A DNA stretch of 64,000 nucleotides from Myxococcales bacterium (GTDB lineage Bacteria; Myxococcota_A; Polyangia; Haliangiales; Haliangiaceae). Shown here piece by piece: positions 8,300-17,467 of this stretch (its first letter is position 1; each line of letters begins with the position of its first letter). The stretch lies in assembly GCA_028287115.1 (NCBI GenBank), contig JAQBQF010000146.1:1-64000 (forward strand), given 5' to 3'. The position numbers and the translations under genes were made by a program. Under the pieces are notes generated by a model. The model was not told where the DNA came from and ran no database searches. It saw only the letters and a list, made by a program, of their open reading frames with translations.

Positions 8300-9381
8300 G
8301 GGCACGGCCACCATGTCGGCGGCGCGAGGCTGTGATCCCAATCGGGGCTCCCGCACGTCGGGCTCTCGCTACAGCCCTTGAGCACGTAGTGCGTGAGGCC
8401 GATGCAGGAGTCATCGGACCGGCCGCTCACGATCAACTCGACGACATCGGACGGCGTACCGAAGCTCGGAGAGTGCACGCACGCCATGACGCGATTCGTG
8501 AAGTCGGGTGGATCCTCGGCGGGATCCGGCTCGCGATAACGCACGCTCGCGTCGGTCGCGCGCTCGGTGCACGCGAGCTCGCGCATCGCGGGCGGCGACG
8601 GGGACTGCAGGGGAATCGTGAACGACGCGTCCGCCGGCGCCTGCTGTACGCACGTCGCGGGATCCTCCATCGGCAGGCGATTCTCCTGTGTCGCCTTGAG
8701 GGCCTCGGCGAACGAGAAGCCGCCGGCCGCGAGCACCGAGAACCCCGGCGGCGGATCGCCGCAACCTGCACGCGGATAGAATGCGGCAACGGCGCTGAAC
8801 GCGCCCTCGCGAAAGGCGACGCGCTGATCCGCCATCGTCATCGTGATGAAGCTCGCACCGTAGACGCGATCGTTGACCGTCGTCGAAATGTCTCCCTGCA
8901 TCGGCGGTCCGCGATCGGGACGGTTCGGGCGGGCGAGCTCGAGCTTGCCGCTGTGATCGAGATCGTCGTAGACGACCAGGCTTCCGTACGCGACGCGCGC
9001 GGTGAGATCGCCAACCATCACGTCGGCGGCGGGCAACGTGAAGAGATCGAGCTGCGTCGGGACGTTGGGCTCGACGGCGACATTTGCTGCAACACGCGCC
9101 GGCACGAAGCCGAGCGGATCGCGACAGCCGGCCGCGATCAGCGCCGCGGCATCGGCATTTTCGGGCGGCAAGATGCACAGCGGCTCGACCAGCCATTGCC
9201 GTCCCCACACGAGCGCGACGTGCAGATTCGCCGGGCCGGCATCCGTCGGGGGACGGAACGCCGCGAGATCCCCGGTCACCTCGACGTGAAACGATACGAC
9301 CGGGGGCACGGGACCGCTGAAACCTTGCAGGTCACCGCATCCGCACAACATCACCAGCGCGAGCTGTCTTACGGCTGCCAT
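8296..9381 (-). CDS. lipoprotein of unknown function in the TonB operon
   Basis: A 361-residue protein with a short lipoprotein signal: MAAVRQLALVMLCGC, lipobox LCGC. It is secreted and Cys-rich near the C-terminus (CTER, CVHSP, CIGLTHYVLKGCSESPTC). Two central stretches resemble beta-sandwich domains. I do not recognise the family. Its ATG lies 13 bases inside the upstream barrel gene and its stop overlaps the next gene as GTGA, so it is translationally coupled on both sides. A role as a surface-exposed partner of the TonB-dependent receptor is possible but is inference from position only. Confidence 0.6.
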   Translation of the reverse strand: MAAVRQLALVMLCGCGDLQGFSGPVPPVVSFHVEVTGDLAAFRPPTDAGPANLHVALVWGRQWLVEPLCILPPENADAAALIAAGCRDPLGFVPARVAANVAVEPNVPTQLDLFTLPAADVMVGDLTARVAYGSLVVYDDLDHSGKLELARPNRPDRGPPMQGDISTTVNDRVYGASFITMTMADQRVAFREGAFSAVAAFYPRAGCGDPPPGFSVLAAGGFSFAEALKATQENRLPMEDPATCVQQAPADASFTIPLQSPSPPAMRELACTERATDASVRYREPDPAEDPPDFTNRVMACVHSPSFGTPSDVVELIVSGRSDDSCIGLTHYVLKGCSESPTCGSPDWDHSLAPPTWWPCP

Positions 9382-9959
9382 GCGACTCCTAACTGCGCGG
9401 ACCATCCGCCGCGGAGGCCACCGGAGAAATAATCGACGCTCGGTCCACCGCTGACGACCAGCAGCCAGGGCCCCGCGACGTGAAGGCCGATGACAGCGTC
9501 GAGATCCGCGGCCGGAAGCGTGCTGAACACGCTGGTCTGGGTGTTGTTCCCGAACATCCCTTGCACGTGGTCGCGGGTTTCGTGGACGACCGTCGCGCCC
9601 ACGCCGAGGCGCAGCGATAGCGTGCCGCGTCCGGCGGTATGGCGAACGGCGCCGATCGCGCGCAGCCGCAGGTCCCCCTGCGAGATGATCCATGCATCGT
9701 TCGACTCGGTCACGGTCGACCACGAAGCGCGAGCGCCATACGCGAAGTGACAGCCGCACATCCGCGTGATCCCGGCGCCGACGCCCGTCGACATGCCGGT
9801 CGCGAGTGCCGACGGAAACCCGGCAAACAGCCCCGCATCGAGGACGAGGTCCCCACCCTTCTGCACGGCGAACGTGTCATCGCTCAGCAGGCGACCGTTG
9901 TCGGCGCTGGCAAATTGAGGCACGAGCCACAACAGGCTCGCGAGCACGAACACACGCAT
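9369..9959 (-). CDS. outer-membrane beta-barrel-like protein (OMP2), first gene of TonB operon
   Basis: A 196-residue exported protein. The signal peptide MRVFVLASLLWLVPQFASA ends in an ASA cleavage site. The rest is a series of alternating strands (GDLVLDAGLFAG, THFAYGARASWSTV-like, TLSLRLGVGATVV, WLLVVSGGPSVDYF, WSAQLGVAWQP). The terminal AWQP resembles that of the barrel two genes downstream (AWR). It is the first gene of the minus-strand run that ends with tonB. A divergent gene starts 95 bases away, so both promoters must lie in 9960-10054. Confidence 0.6.
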   Translation of the reverse strand: MRVFVLASLLWLVPQFASADNGRLLSDDTFAVQKGGDLVLDAGLFAGFPSALATGMSTGVGAGITRMCGCHFAYGARASWSTVTESNDAWIISQGDLRLRAIGAVRHTAGRGTLSLRLGVGATVVHETRDHVQGMFGNNTQTSVFSTLPAADLDAVIGLHVAGPWLLVVSGGPSVDYFSGGLRGGWSAQLGVAWQP

Positions 9960-10054
9960 GGGTCTGTGGGTGAGTGCCCGCCGCACGCGAGAACCTTCGC
10001 ATTGTTTCGTAGGCAGATCTGGTGAAGGATTCATTGTTGGTCGGCAACACAGCA

Positions 10055-10927
10055 ATGACGGTGCTTCGGAGGTTTTGTTTCGCGTTCTTGTTGTGCGCAG
10101 CACGCGCGCATGCCGAGCCGTGTACGAATTTGTCTGGAGATCCAACGTTGGTCAGTGCGGTGTCCGAGCTGCTGTCGGCGCGCCGTGTCGGGTGCTCGAG
10201 CATCGCGGCGCACCTCGCAGCGCGTGAGGCCGCGATCGTCGTCACGAGCGCCGGATCCGAAACGGAGCGCGTCGTCGCTGATCCGGCGAGCGCGGCGACG
10301 CTGATCGAGTCGTGGGCGCGCAACGACATCGCCGAGCCGCTGCTGCAGGCGCGCGTCGTTCCGGCTGCACACGAAGAATTGGTCCAGGTGCGCGAGGTGA
10401 TCGTCCCGGTGTCGGTGCCCGCGGAGCCTCGCGGTGTCTCGCTGTTCGCGGTCGCCGAGAGCTCGTTTGCCAATGATCGCACCCGATGGCTCGGTGCGCA
10501 GGTCGGTGCGTGCGTGATGGTCGGCCCGATTTGCGCGGCGGCTCGAGTGCGATTTGCGCGGGTCGCGGACGCGCCGATGTCATGGCAGGGCAGCGAACGC
10601 AGCAGCACGGATCTCCTCGTCGGTGGCGATCTGTCCGTCCATCTCGGCCGGTTGACGGTGACGCCCGGGTTCGCCGGCGGCATCGGGCATATGCATACAA
10701 GGGTCGAGACGGGCGGAAATCATCGGGGGAGCGAGACCGGTGGGCTGCGCGCCGAGGTTCATACGTCGATGGCGTATCCGCTCGGCCATCGCCTCGCGTT
10801 CGAGGTCTCGGCGACCCTCGATGTCACGCAGGCGACGAACTTCGAGACGACGACCACGATCCCCTTGCCCGACGAGCCGCAATTACTGGTGCGGATCGGC
10901 GCCGGGCTCCGGTACGGTGGCTTGTGA
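10055..10927 (+). CDS. exported protein with C-terminal beta-barrel-like half
   Basis: A 290-residue protein. ATG 10055 gives a clean signal peptide (MTVLRRFCFAFLLCAARAHA); GTG 10022 would add eleven residues. The first half looks globular (VSELLSARRVGCSSIAAHLAAREAAIVV...) and the second half alternates strands (SLFAVAESSF, WLGAQVGACVMVGPICAAARVRF, LLVGGDLSVHLGRLTVTPGFAGGIG), ending LLVRIGAGLRYGGL. It overlaps the sigma-factor gene by GTGA. Same-operon genes encode an ECF sigma factor and FecR-like protein, so it could be the surface or envelope component that feeds signal transduction; that is inference. Confidence 0.6.
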   Translation: MTVLRRFCFAFLLCAARAHAEPCTNLSGDPTLVSAVSELLSARRVGCSSIAAHLAAREAAIVVTSAGSETERVVADPASAATLIESWARNDIAEPLLQARVVPAAHEELVQVREVIVPVSVPAEPRGVSLFAVAESSFANDRTRWLGAQVGACVMVGPICAAARVRFARVADAPMSWQGSERSSTDLLVGGDLSVHLGRLTVTPGFAGGIGHMHTRVETGGNHRGSETGGLRAEVHTSMAYPLGHRLAFEVSATLDVTQATNFETTTTIPLPDEPQLLVRIGAGLRYGGL

Positions 10928-11520
10928 ACACCGGCAAGCTGCTGCCGCTCCGGCGTGTCACCGGACAAGTCACCGAGCTCTCCGACGAAGCGCTGCTCGC
11001 GGCGTGCGCGACCGGTGACACCGCCTCGCTCGGCGCGCTGTTCGATCGGTTCAACGTCGCGGTGTATCGCTTCGTCGCGCGGCTGCAGACCACCGATGAA
11101 GGATCTCCGGACGATCTCGTGCAAGCGACGTTTCTCGAGGTGCGGCGCACGGCCGGCAGGTTCCGCGGCGGTTCGTCGGTCAAGACATGGCTGCTCGGCG
11201 TTGCCGCGAACGTCGCACGTCACCAACTGCGCAGCGAACGCAGGCGCCGCGTCCATCAGGCCAAGTATCTCGAGCGACTCGAGTCGGTCCCGGCCGCACC
11301 CGAAGAGCAGGTCGACCGGCGCAGGCTCCTGATCCGGATCGCGACGGCACTTGGCGAGCTGCCACACGATCAGCAGGTCGCGTTCATCTTGTGCGACCTC
11401 GAGCAACTGCCCGGCGTCGAGGTCGCGCGCGCGCTCGAGATTCCCGAAGGTACGCTGTGGCGTCGCCTGCATCATGCGCGCAAGGCAATGCGGGCTTCGA
11501 TCGATCGGAGCCCGCGATGA
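10924..11520 (+). CDS. ECF RNA polymerase sigma factor
   Basis: A 198-residue sigma-70 family ECF factor. Region 2 is at about residues 20-90: LLAACATGDTASLGALFDRFNVAVYRFVARL, then DDLVQATFLEVRR, the -10-recognition helix, and WLLGVAANVARHQLR. Region 4 is at about 130-195: LGELPHDQQVAFILCDLEQLPGVEVARALEIPEGTLWRRLHHARKAMR, a helix-turn-helix for the -35 element. The GTG start overlaps the upstream stop (GTGA) and its stop overlaps the FecR-like gene (ATGA). It would direct core polymerase to a small regulon once released by its partner. Confidence 0.9.
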   Translation: MNTGKLLPLRRVTGQVTELSDEALLAACATGDTASLGALFDRFNVAVYRFVARLQTTDEGSPDDLVQATFLEVRRTAGRFRGGSSVKTWLLGVAANVARHQLRSERRRRVHQAKYLERLESVPAAPEEQVDRRRLLIRIATALGELPHDQQVAFILCDLEQLPGVEVARALEIPEGTLWRRLHHARKAMRASIDRSPR

Positions 11521-12584
11521 CGCCGCCGGACCCGCAGCTCGAGGAGGCGATCGAGCTCGCGCGCGAGCTACCGGCCGACGTCCCGCCGCTCGAACATCGC
11601 GACCAAGTTCGAACGTCGATCCTCGCGCTCGCCGGCGGAAAGGTCACCGCGCCTCCGCGATCGCGCGGCCGGCTCGCGATCGCCGCGGTTGCGATCGCGG
11701 CAGCGGTCGGGCTCTACGTGATGCCCAAGTCCGCGCCGCCGGACGCGCATGAACGTGCCAAGAACGGCAATGTCCACGCGCGGCCCGGGGCGCAGGTCTC
11801 GCTCGCTTCGCGATCTCCGGACGAGATCGTTCGGCTGCGCGATGGAACGATCGATATCGATGTCGATCCACTCGGTCCTGGCGAGCGATTCCGCGTGATC
11901 GTCGGAGCGAGCGAGATCGAGGTCCGCGGCACGTCGTTCACGGTCGTCGCTCATCAGGACGAGCTCGTCGCGGTACACGTTGCACACGGACGCGTCGAGG
12001 TCAGACCCGCAGGTGCGGCGACCACGCTGCTCGAAGCGGGGCAAAGCTGGCGGATGCCCGTCGCGCCTATCGCGCCCGTCGCGCCGATCGCGCCCGTCGC
12101 CCCGTCGGCCTCTCTCGAGGCCGGTAAGCACTCACCGGTCGCGAGGCAACACGCGAGCTCGCCCGCGATCGTGGCAAGCCTGGCGCTACCTCCCGTCGCA
12201 ACGGCGCGCGCGCCGCAAGACGTCGCCTATGACGAAGCCTGGGCGGCGATTCGAGGCAATCAGTTCAAGGAGGCCGCGGCGGCATTCGCACGCACGCTCG
12301 CACTCGCCCCCGAAGGACCGCTCGCCGACGACGCACGGTTCTGGCGCGCCGTCGCGCTCGCGCGCGAGCCGAAACCGGCCGATGCGATCGCGGCATTTCG
12401 CGGGATGCTCGACGAGCATCCCGCGACCGCGAAGACCGGTGAAGCGTCGGCGATGCTCGGATGGTTGCTGGTCGAGACGCGCGAAGCCGCCGAGGCCGCT
12501 CGCCGCTTCCGTGCGGCCGAGAATGATCCGAACGAAAAAGTTCGGGTCAGTGCCCGTGCCGGGCTCGCCGCGCTCGCGCGCTAG
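11517..12584 (+). CDS. FecR-like anti-sigma protein with C-terminal TPRs
   Basis: A 355-residue single-pass membrane protein. The cytoplasmic N-terminus (1-50) is followed by one helix at about 52-68 (LAIAAVAIAAAVGLYVM). A periplasmic FecR domain follows (about 80-165: RPGAQVSLASRSPDEIVRLRDGTIDIDV, IEVRGTSFTVVAHQDELVAVHVAHGRVEV). Next comes a repetitive APIAPVAPIAPVAP linker (~180-195) and a TPR region near the C-terminus (AYDEAWAAIRGNQFKEAAAAFARTLAL). FecR-type proteins hold or activate the cognate ECF factor. The 4-base overlap with the sigma gene supports a stoichiometric pair. The C-terminal TPRs may receive a periplasmic signal. Confidence 0.82.
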   Translation: MTPPDPQLEEAIELARELPADVPPLEHRDQVRTSILALAGGKVTAPPRSRGRLAIAAVAIAAAVGLYVMPKSAPPDAHERAKNGNVHARPGAQVSLASRSPDEIVRLRDGTIDIDVDPLGPGERFRVIVGASEIEVRGTSFTVVAHQDELVAVHVAHGRVEVRPAGAATTLLEAGQSWRMPVAPIAPVAPIAPVAPSASLEAGKHSPVARQHASSPAIVASLALPPVATARAPQDVAYDEAWAAIRGNQFKEAAAAFARTLALAPEGPLADDARFWRAVALAREPKPADAIAAFRGMLDEHPATAKTGEASAMLGWLLVETREAAEAARRFRAAENDPNEKVRVSARAGLAALAR

Positions 12585-12593
12585 ACGCGTGGG

Positions 12594-13343
12594 TTAGATC
12601 GCCGCGCAGCTGCCGTTCGCGTCGTCATAACGGCCGAGGCCACAGCGGCAAAAGCTGCCGATCAGCGTCGATTCGTCATCCGTCCACGCGCCGTGCGAGC
12701 CGTCGCAGTTGCTTTCGTTCGCTCCGGGTGTCGCGATGCAACCACCGGCGCCGGCGATGAACTCGCGGGTCGCGAATGCGCCGGGGGTGTTGCCCGGACA
12801 CGTGCAAGCGTTGCCGGCCCAGGTGCCGTGCGAGTCGTGACACACGAGCGAAGGGCTCGAGGTGTAGAGCGACTGCCAGACCGTCGAATAGGACTTCCGC
12901 AGCTTGATCCCGTGCGAGAACGTCTTGATCTCGTAGACATCGGCGATCACCGGTTGTTCGACAATGTTGCCGTCCGGGTCGAAGGTCAGCGAGACCGACC
13001 AGAACCGAACGTACGTCCTGCCGGCGGTGCTCGTGTAGATGCTGTACGCGTCGGTCTCCGGCACGTTCCGGCTGCAGCCGCCGTGATAGCAGCGCGAACG
13101 GACGTACGCGTTGGTGATCGGCAGTGCTGGGTGCGCGTTGACGATCAGGTCGAGGCTCGGCACGTCGCCGTCGCGGAAGGTCGTCGCGTGGGAATGATAG
13201 AGGCCGGCAAAGCTCGCCGCGTCTTCCTTGCCGACCGGCTGGTCGGCAGCCGTCAGCGCCTCGCCATCGGCGGCATCGTCGGGGCTCGGGTCGGCACAGG
13301 CAGCGAGCGACAGCACGGCGATCAGAAAATAAGCGAGGCGCAT
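12594..13343 (-). CDS. Cys-rich lipoprotein, function unknown
   Basis: A 249-residue lipoprotein: signal MRLAYFLIAVLSLAAC with lipobox LAAC. The middle is a beta-rich domain without a family I recognise (ASFAGLYHSHATTFRDGDVPSLDL... YVRFWSVSLTFDPDGNI). The last ~85 residues hold two cysteine-spaced motifs (CHDSHGTWAGNACTCPG and CDGSHGAWTDD...FCRCGLGRYD) that read like small EGF- or Stigma-1-type disulfide knots. Its stop lies 9 bases from the convergent fecR-like stop. It has no obvious operon partner. Confidence 0.6.
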   Translation of the reverse strand: MRLAYFLIAVLSLAACADPSPDDAADGEALTAADQPVGKEDAASFAGLYHSHATTFRDGDVPSLDLIVNAHPALPITNAYVRSRCYHGGCSRNVPETDAYSIYTSTAGRTYVRFWSVSLTFDPDGNIVEQPVIADVYEIKTFSHGIKLRKSYSTVWQSLYTSSPSLVCHDSHGTWAGNACTCPGNTPGAFATREFIAGAGGCIATPGANESNCDGSHGAWTDDESTLIGSFCRCGLGRYDDANGSCAAI

Positions 13344-13525
13344 ATGTAGGTGCGGCTCATACCGCAGTCCGCCAACCTACTCAAGCCTTAAAGGTTCCAC
13401 GCGAAATCGTCGAACAAGATCCCTTCGATTCGCGAGGATGCAGGTCGCGTTCGACCGAGGCCGGACGGGGCGTTCGCCTCGCCGGCTGCCGGCCGATGCG
13501 GGCGCAGTCGTGATAAACCCGCGCC

Positions 13526-14703
<1,178 letters not shown>

Positions 14704-14707
<4 letters not shown>

Positions 14708-15597
14708 GCGTCCTCGTCGGAAACAACACGAAGCTCGTCGTCCAGGGCATGTCGGGTGCCGCGGGCGCATTTCACGCCAAGCAGATGCTCGAGTACGGCA
14801 CGAAGGTCGTCGCCGGTGTCACGCCCGGTAAGGGCGGCAGCAAGGTCGCCGGCCTCGAGCAGGTCGCGATGTTCGACACGGTCGAAGAAGCGGTCGCCCA
14901 GCGCGGCGCCAACGCGACCGTGATCTACGTCCCGCCTCCGTTTGCCGCCGACTCGATCCTCGAAGCGGCCGCGGCGGGCATCGAGCTGATCGTCGCGATC
15001 ACCGAAGGCATTCCGGTGCGCGACATGGTGAAGGTCAAGTACGTGCTCGATCGCGACTATCCCGACGTCGTGCTGATCGGACCGAACTGTCCGGGCGTGA
15101 TCACGCCGGGCCAGTGCAAGATCGGCATCATGCCGGGCTACATCCACAAGCCGGGCGGAGTCGGCGTGGTGTCACGCTCGGGCACGCTGACCTACGAAGT
15201 CGTGCATCAGCTGTCGGCGCTCGGCCTCGGTCAATCGACCGCGATCGGCATCGGCGGCGATCCCGTGAAGGGCACCGACTTCATCGACGCGCTCGCGTGG
15301 TTCGCCGAGGATCCGAGCACGTCGGCGATCTTCATGATCGGCGAGATCGGTGGCGACTCCGAAGAGCGCGCCGCGCAGTTCATCAAGGACAACGTCAAGA
15401 AGCCGGTCGCCGCGTTCATCGGCGGCCAGACCGCACCTCCGGGCAAGCGCATGGGTCACGCCGGCGCGATCATCTCGGGAGGCAAAGGCGCCGCGGCCGA
15501 CAAGATCGCCGCGCTCAAGGCGGCGAACATCGCCGTCGCACCGACGCCCGCCGAAATGGGCACGACGCTCGCTAAAGTTCTCTCCAGCAGCAATTAG
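14704..15597 (+). CDS. sucD: succinate-CoA ligase, alpha subunit
   Basis: A 297-residue SucD. The N-terminal CoA-binding Rossmann domain has [26 protein letters not shown], and the typical [15 protein letters not shown] and [21 protein letters not shown] blocks follow. The catalytic histidine that is transiently phosphorylated is in [12 protein letters not shown] near residue 251. The ATG overlaps the sucC stop by four bases, so it is cotranslated with the beta subunit. A five-base hairpin (GGAGT-GGC-ACTCC, 15607-15619) follows the stop but has no T run. Confidence 0.97.
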
Positions 15598-15697
15598 CCC
15601 GCAAAGGGAGTGGCACTCCGCGACCACCTTGTAACAATCCATGACGATTGCCGGCGCTCGGTTGTGCAGCTGGGGGAGCTGCGCGAGGATCGATGCC

Positions 15698-16216
15698 ATG
15701 CTTCGCACGGTCCTGCTACTGGTGTTGGTGTCGAGAGTTGTCGCCGCAGATCCATTCGCCACACCACATGGCGAGCCGGTCGCCAAGGAGGCCAAGGGCA
15801 TTGCGAGTCCTGCTCCGCAATCTTCGGCAGTGATCCAAGCGCCGGCGCTCCAGTTGCTGCCGTGCACGTTCGTCGATCGCGGACGGTCTCGCCGGCACAC
15901 CGCGCTCTGGATCGGCGCCGGTGCTACCGCAATCTGGACATTCACGCTCGGGCTCTCTGTCTACGAAGTCCAAAGGTACGATCGTGCAATCGCGCGATTC
16001 GAGGCGGGGGATCCTTCCGGACGGATCGAGGCGAATCGTGCGACCCGCACCCAGCGCGTCTACGCCACCACACTATTCAGCCTCGGGGCTGTCGCCCTCG
16101 GAGCCGCGGCGTACCTGTACTTCACCGCACCTTCGAAGGAAGCAGCGAGCCGGACGGCCGTCGTGCCCACCGCGAGCGGCGATCAGCTGGGCCTCGCGGC
16201 CGTCGGCAGGTTCTGA
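15698..16216 (+). CDS. small membrane protein with two TM helices, unknown
   Basis: A 172-residue protein beginning MLRTVLLLVLVSRVVA, a signal peptide or first helix. A Pro/Ala-rich stretch follows, then helix one at about 70-88 (TALWIGAGATAIWTFTLGLSV) and helix two at about 122-142 (TTLFSLGAVALGAAAYLYFTA). A charged loop (VQRYDRAIARFEAGDPSGRIEANRA) joins them. Many deltaproteobacterial proteins share this exported-stub plus two-helix layout, but I cannot name the family. ATG 15698 was chosen over one 57 bases upstream because it gives the signal sequence and follows a GAGG motif. Confidence 0.5.
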   Translation: MLRTVLLLVLVSRVVAADPFATPHGEPVAKEAKGIASPAPQSSAVIQAPALQLLPCTFVDRGRSRRHTALWIGAGATAIWTFTLGLSVYEVQRYDRAIARFEAGDPSGRIEANRATRTQRVYATTLFSLGAVALGAAAYLYFTAPSKEAASRTAVVPTASGDQLGLAAVGRF

Positions 16217-16278
16217 GCGCCGGACACGCTTGCGGAAGATCGCCCCATCTCGCAGCCGGCACGGCCTCCGGGTCGAGG

Positions 16279-16303
16279 CTGATCCGCTGATCGCAGTGGT
16301 CAG
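16279..16303. repeat. bulged hairpin upstream of esterase gene
   Basis: CTGA/TCAG outer arms and a six-pair inner stem (CCGCTG with CAGTGG, one G-T pair) enclose the loop ATCG; one T is bulged. It ends 29 bases before the ATG at 16333, so it would lie in the 5' leader of the pectin-acetylesterase-like gene or form the end of the preceding transcript. No T tract follows. Weak evidence. Confidence 0.25.
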
Positions 16304-16332
16304 ACCTCTCGCGGCTGTGTAGGTTCGCGGGC

Positions 16333-17460
16333 ATGAGGCTCGTCCTGGTTGTTGGTGTTTGCGCGTTGCTCGCTGCCTGCGGAGACAACGCCGGGAATGG
16401 GATCCTCAATCCGATGCGGCCGGTCTACGAGAGCTGGCTCAAGGTCGAGCCGCCAGGCGCGGTGTGCGGCAACAACAGCCAATACAAGTTCTTCGCGAAC
16501 TTCTCGGCGAAGAGCGACAACCTGGTCGTCGTGCTCGAGCCCGGCGGTGCGTGCTGGGACTACGATAGCTGCACGGGCAAGAACGGAATCCGCGGCGCTG
16601 CGAACGTCGACGGGATTCCCGATAACCACACGGACCTCGCGCCGTTCATCTCACCGTTCCTCAATCGGTTCGACGACACGAGCCCGACGACGGACTGGAA
16701 CATGGTGTACGTGCCGTACTGCACCGGAGATGTCCATACCGGCAATGCCGTCGCGACCTACACGGATACCGCGGGAGACTCGGTCGAGTTCCACCACGAG
16801 GGCCACGCTGACATGCAGCAGATCGTCTCGTGGATCGACGACAACTTCACGCACGTTCCCAAGATGCTCGTCACCGGTTGTTCGGCCGGCGGTGTCGGCG
16901 CGCTGGTCAACTATCACTATCTCCGGAAGGGCGTGCATGCCGCAGAGCAAGGTTACTTGCTCGACGATTCGGGCCCGGCGTTTCCCTCGAATAGCTACTC
17001 GGGACCGATGCACCAGAAGATCCGCTCCGCGTGGAACATCGATGCGATCCCGGATCTTCCGTCGAGCTTCATGCCGGCGGATCTCGGCACGATCAACACC
17101 GCGCTCGCCGACGAGTTTCCACACGATCGACTCGCCACGACGTTCTTCCGGCGTGACTTCAACTTCTCGGTCTACTCGTACGAGCGGTTCTACAACTTCC
17201 CGCCGAAGGACGAGATCATGCGGATGTGGAACTCCGACACGAACCTCCTGACCGACCTCTACGATACGAAGCAGAACCTCTACTACTTCATTCCGTACTG
17301 GCGAAACCTCAACGAGAGTCATTGCACGACCGTGCTGACGTTCGCCGGCTCGAACATCGAAGATCACGACATGACGCTGCAGCAGTGGGTGAAAGACCTC
17401 GTCACCGACCAGCCGATCCAGAGCATGAGCGAAGCGCCGGTGCCCGGCGAAGATCCGTAG
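16333..17460 (+). CDS. pectin-acetylesterase/Notum-like lipoprotein
   Basis: A 375-residue lipoprotein (MRLVLVVGVCALLAAC, lipobox LAAC). Family features of PAE/Notum serine hydrolases are visible. The oxyanion/nucleophile region begins with VLEPGGACWDY near 67-77. The nucleophile is Ser184 in GCSAGGVGAL. A DSGPAF block follows, and a late SHCTTVL segment carries the probable catalytic histidine (~335). Paired cysteines (CWDYDSC, YVPYC) match the disulfide-rich fold. Such enzymes remove acyl groups from polysaccharides or protein lipids; the substrate here is unknown. Surface anchoring as a lipoprotein suggests action on external polymers. Confidence 0.8.
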   Translation: MRLVLVVGVCALLAACGDNAGNGILNPMRPVYESWLKVEPPGAVCGNNSQYKFFANFSAKSDNLVVVLEPGGACWDYDSCTGKNGIRGAANVDGIPDNHTDLAPFISPFLNRFDDTSPTTDWNMVYVPYCTGDVHTGNAVATYTDTAGDSVEFHHEGHADMQQIVSWIDDNFTHVPKMLVTGCSAGGVGALVNYHYLRKGVHAAEQGYLLDDSGPAFPSNSYSGPMHQKIRSAWNIDAIPDLPSSFMPADLGTINTALADEFPHDRLATTFFRRDFNFSVYSYERFYNFPPKDEIMRMWNSDTNLLTDLYDTKQNLYYFIPYWRNLNESHCTTVLTFAGSNIEDHDMTLQQWVKDLVTDQPIQSMSEAPVPGEDP

Positions 17461-17467
17461 CGCGCTC

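Noticed and set aside
12050..12115. CRISPR-like repeats
   Set aside because: In-frame short repeats inside the FecR-like gene; no spacers.
13344..13525. Possible riboswitch before sucC
   Set aside because: Only short GC-rich inverted pieces; no recognisable conserved core.
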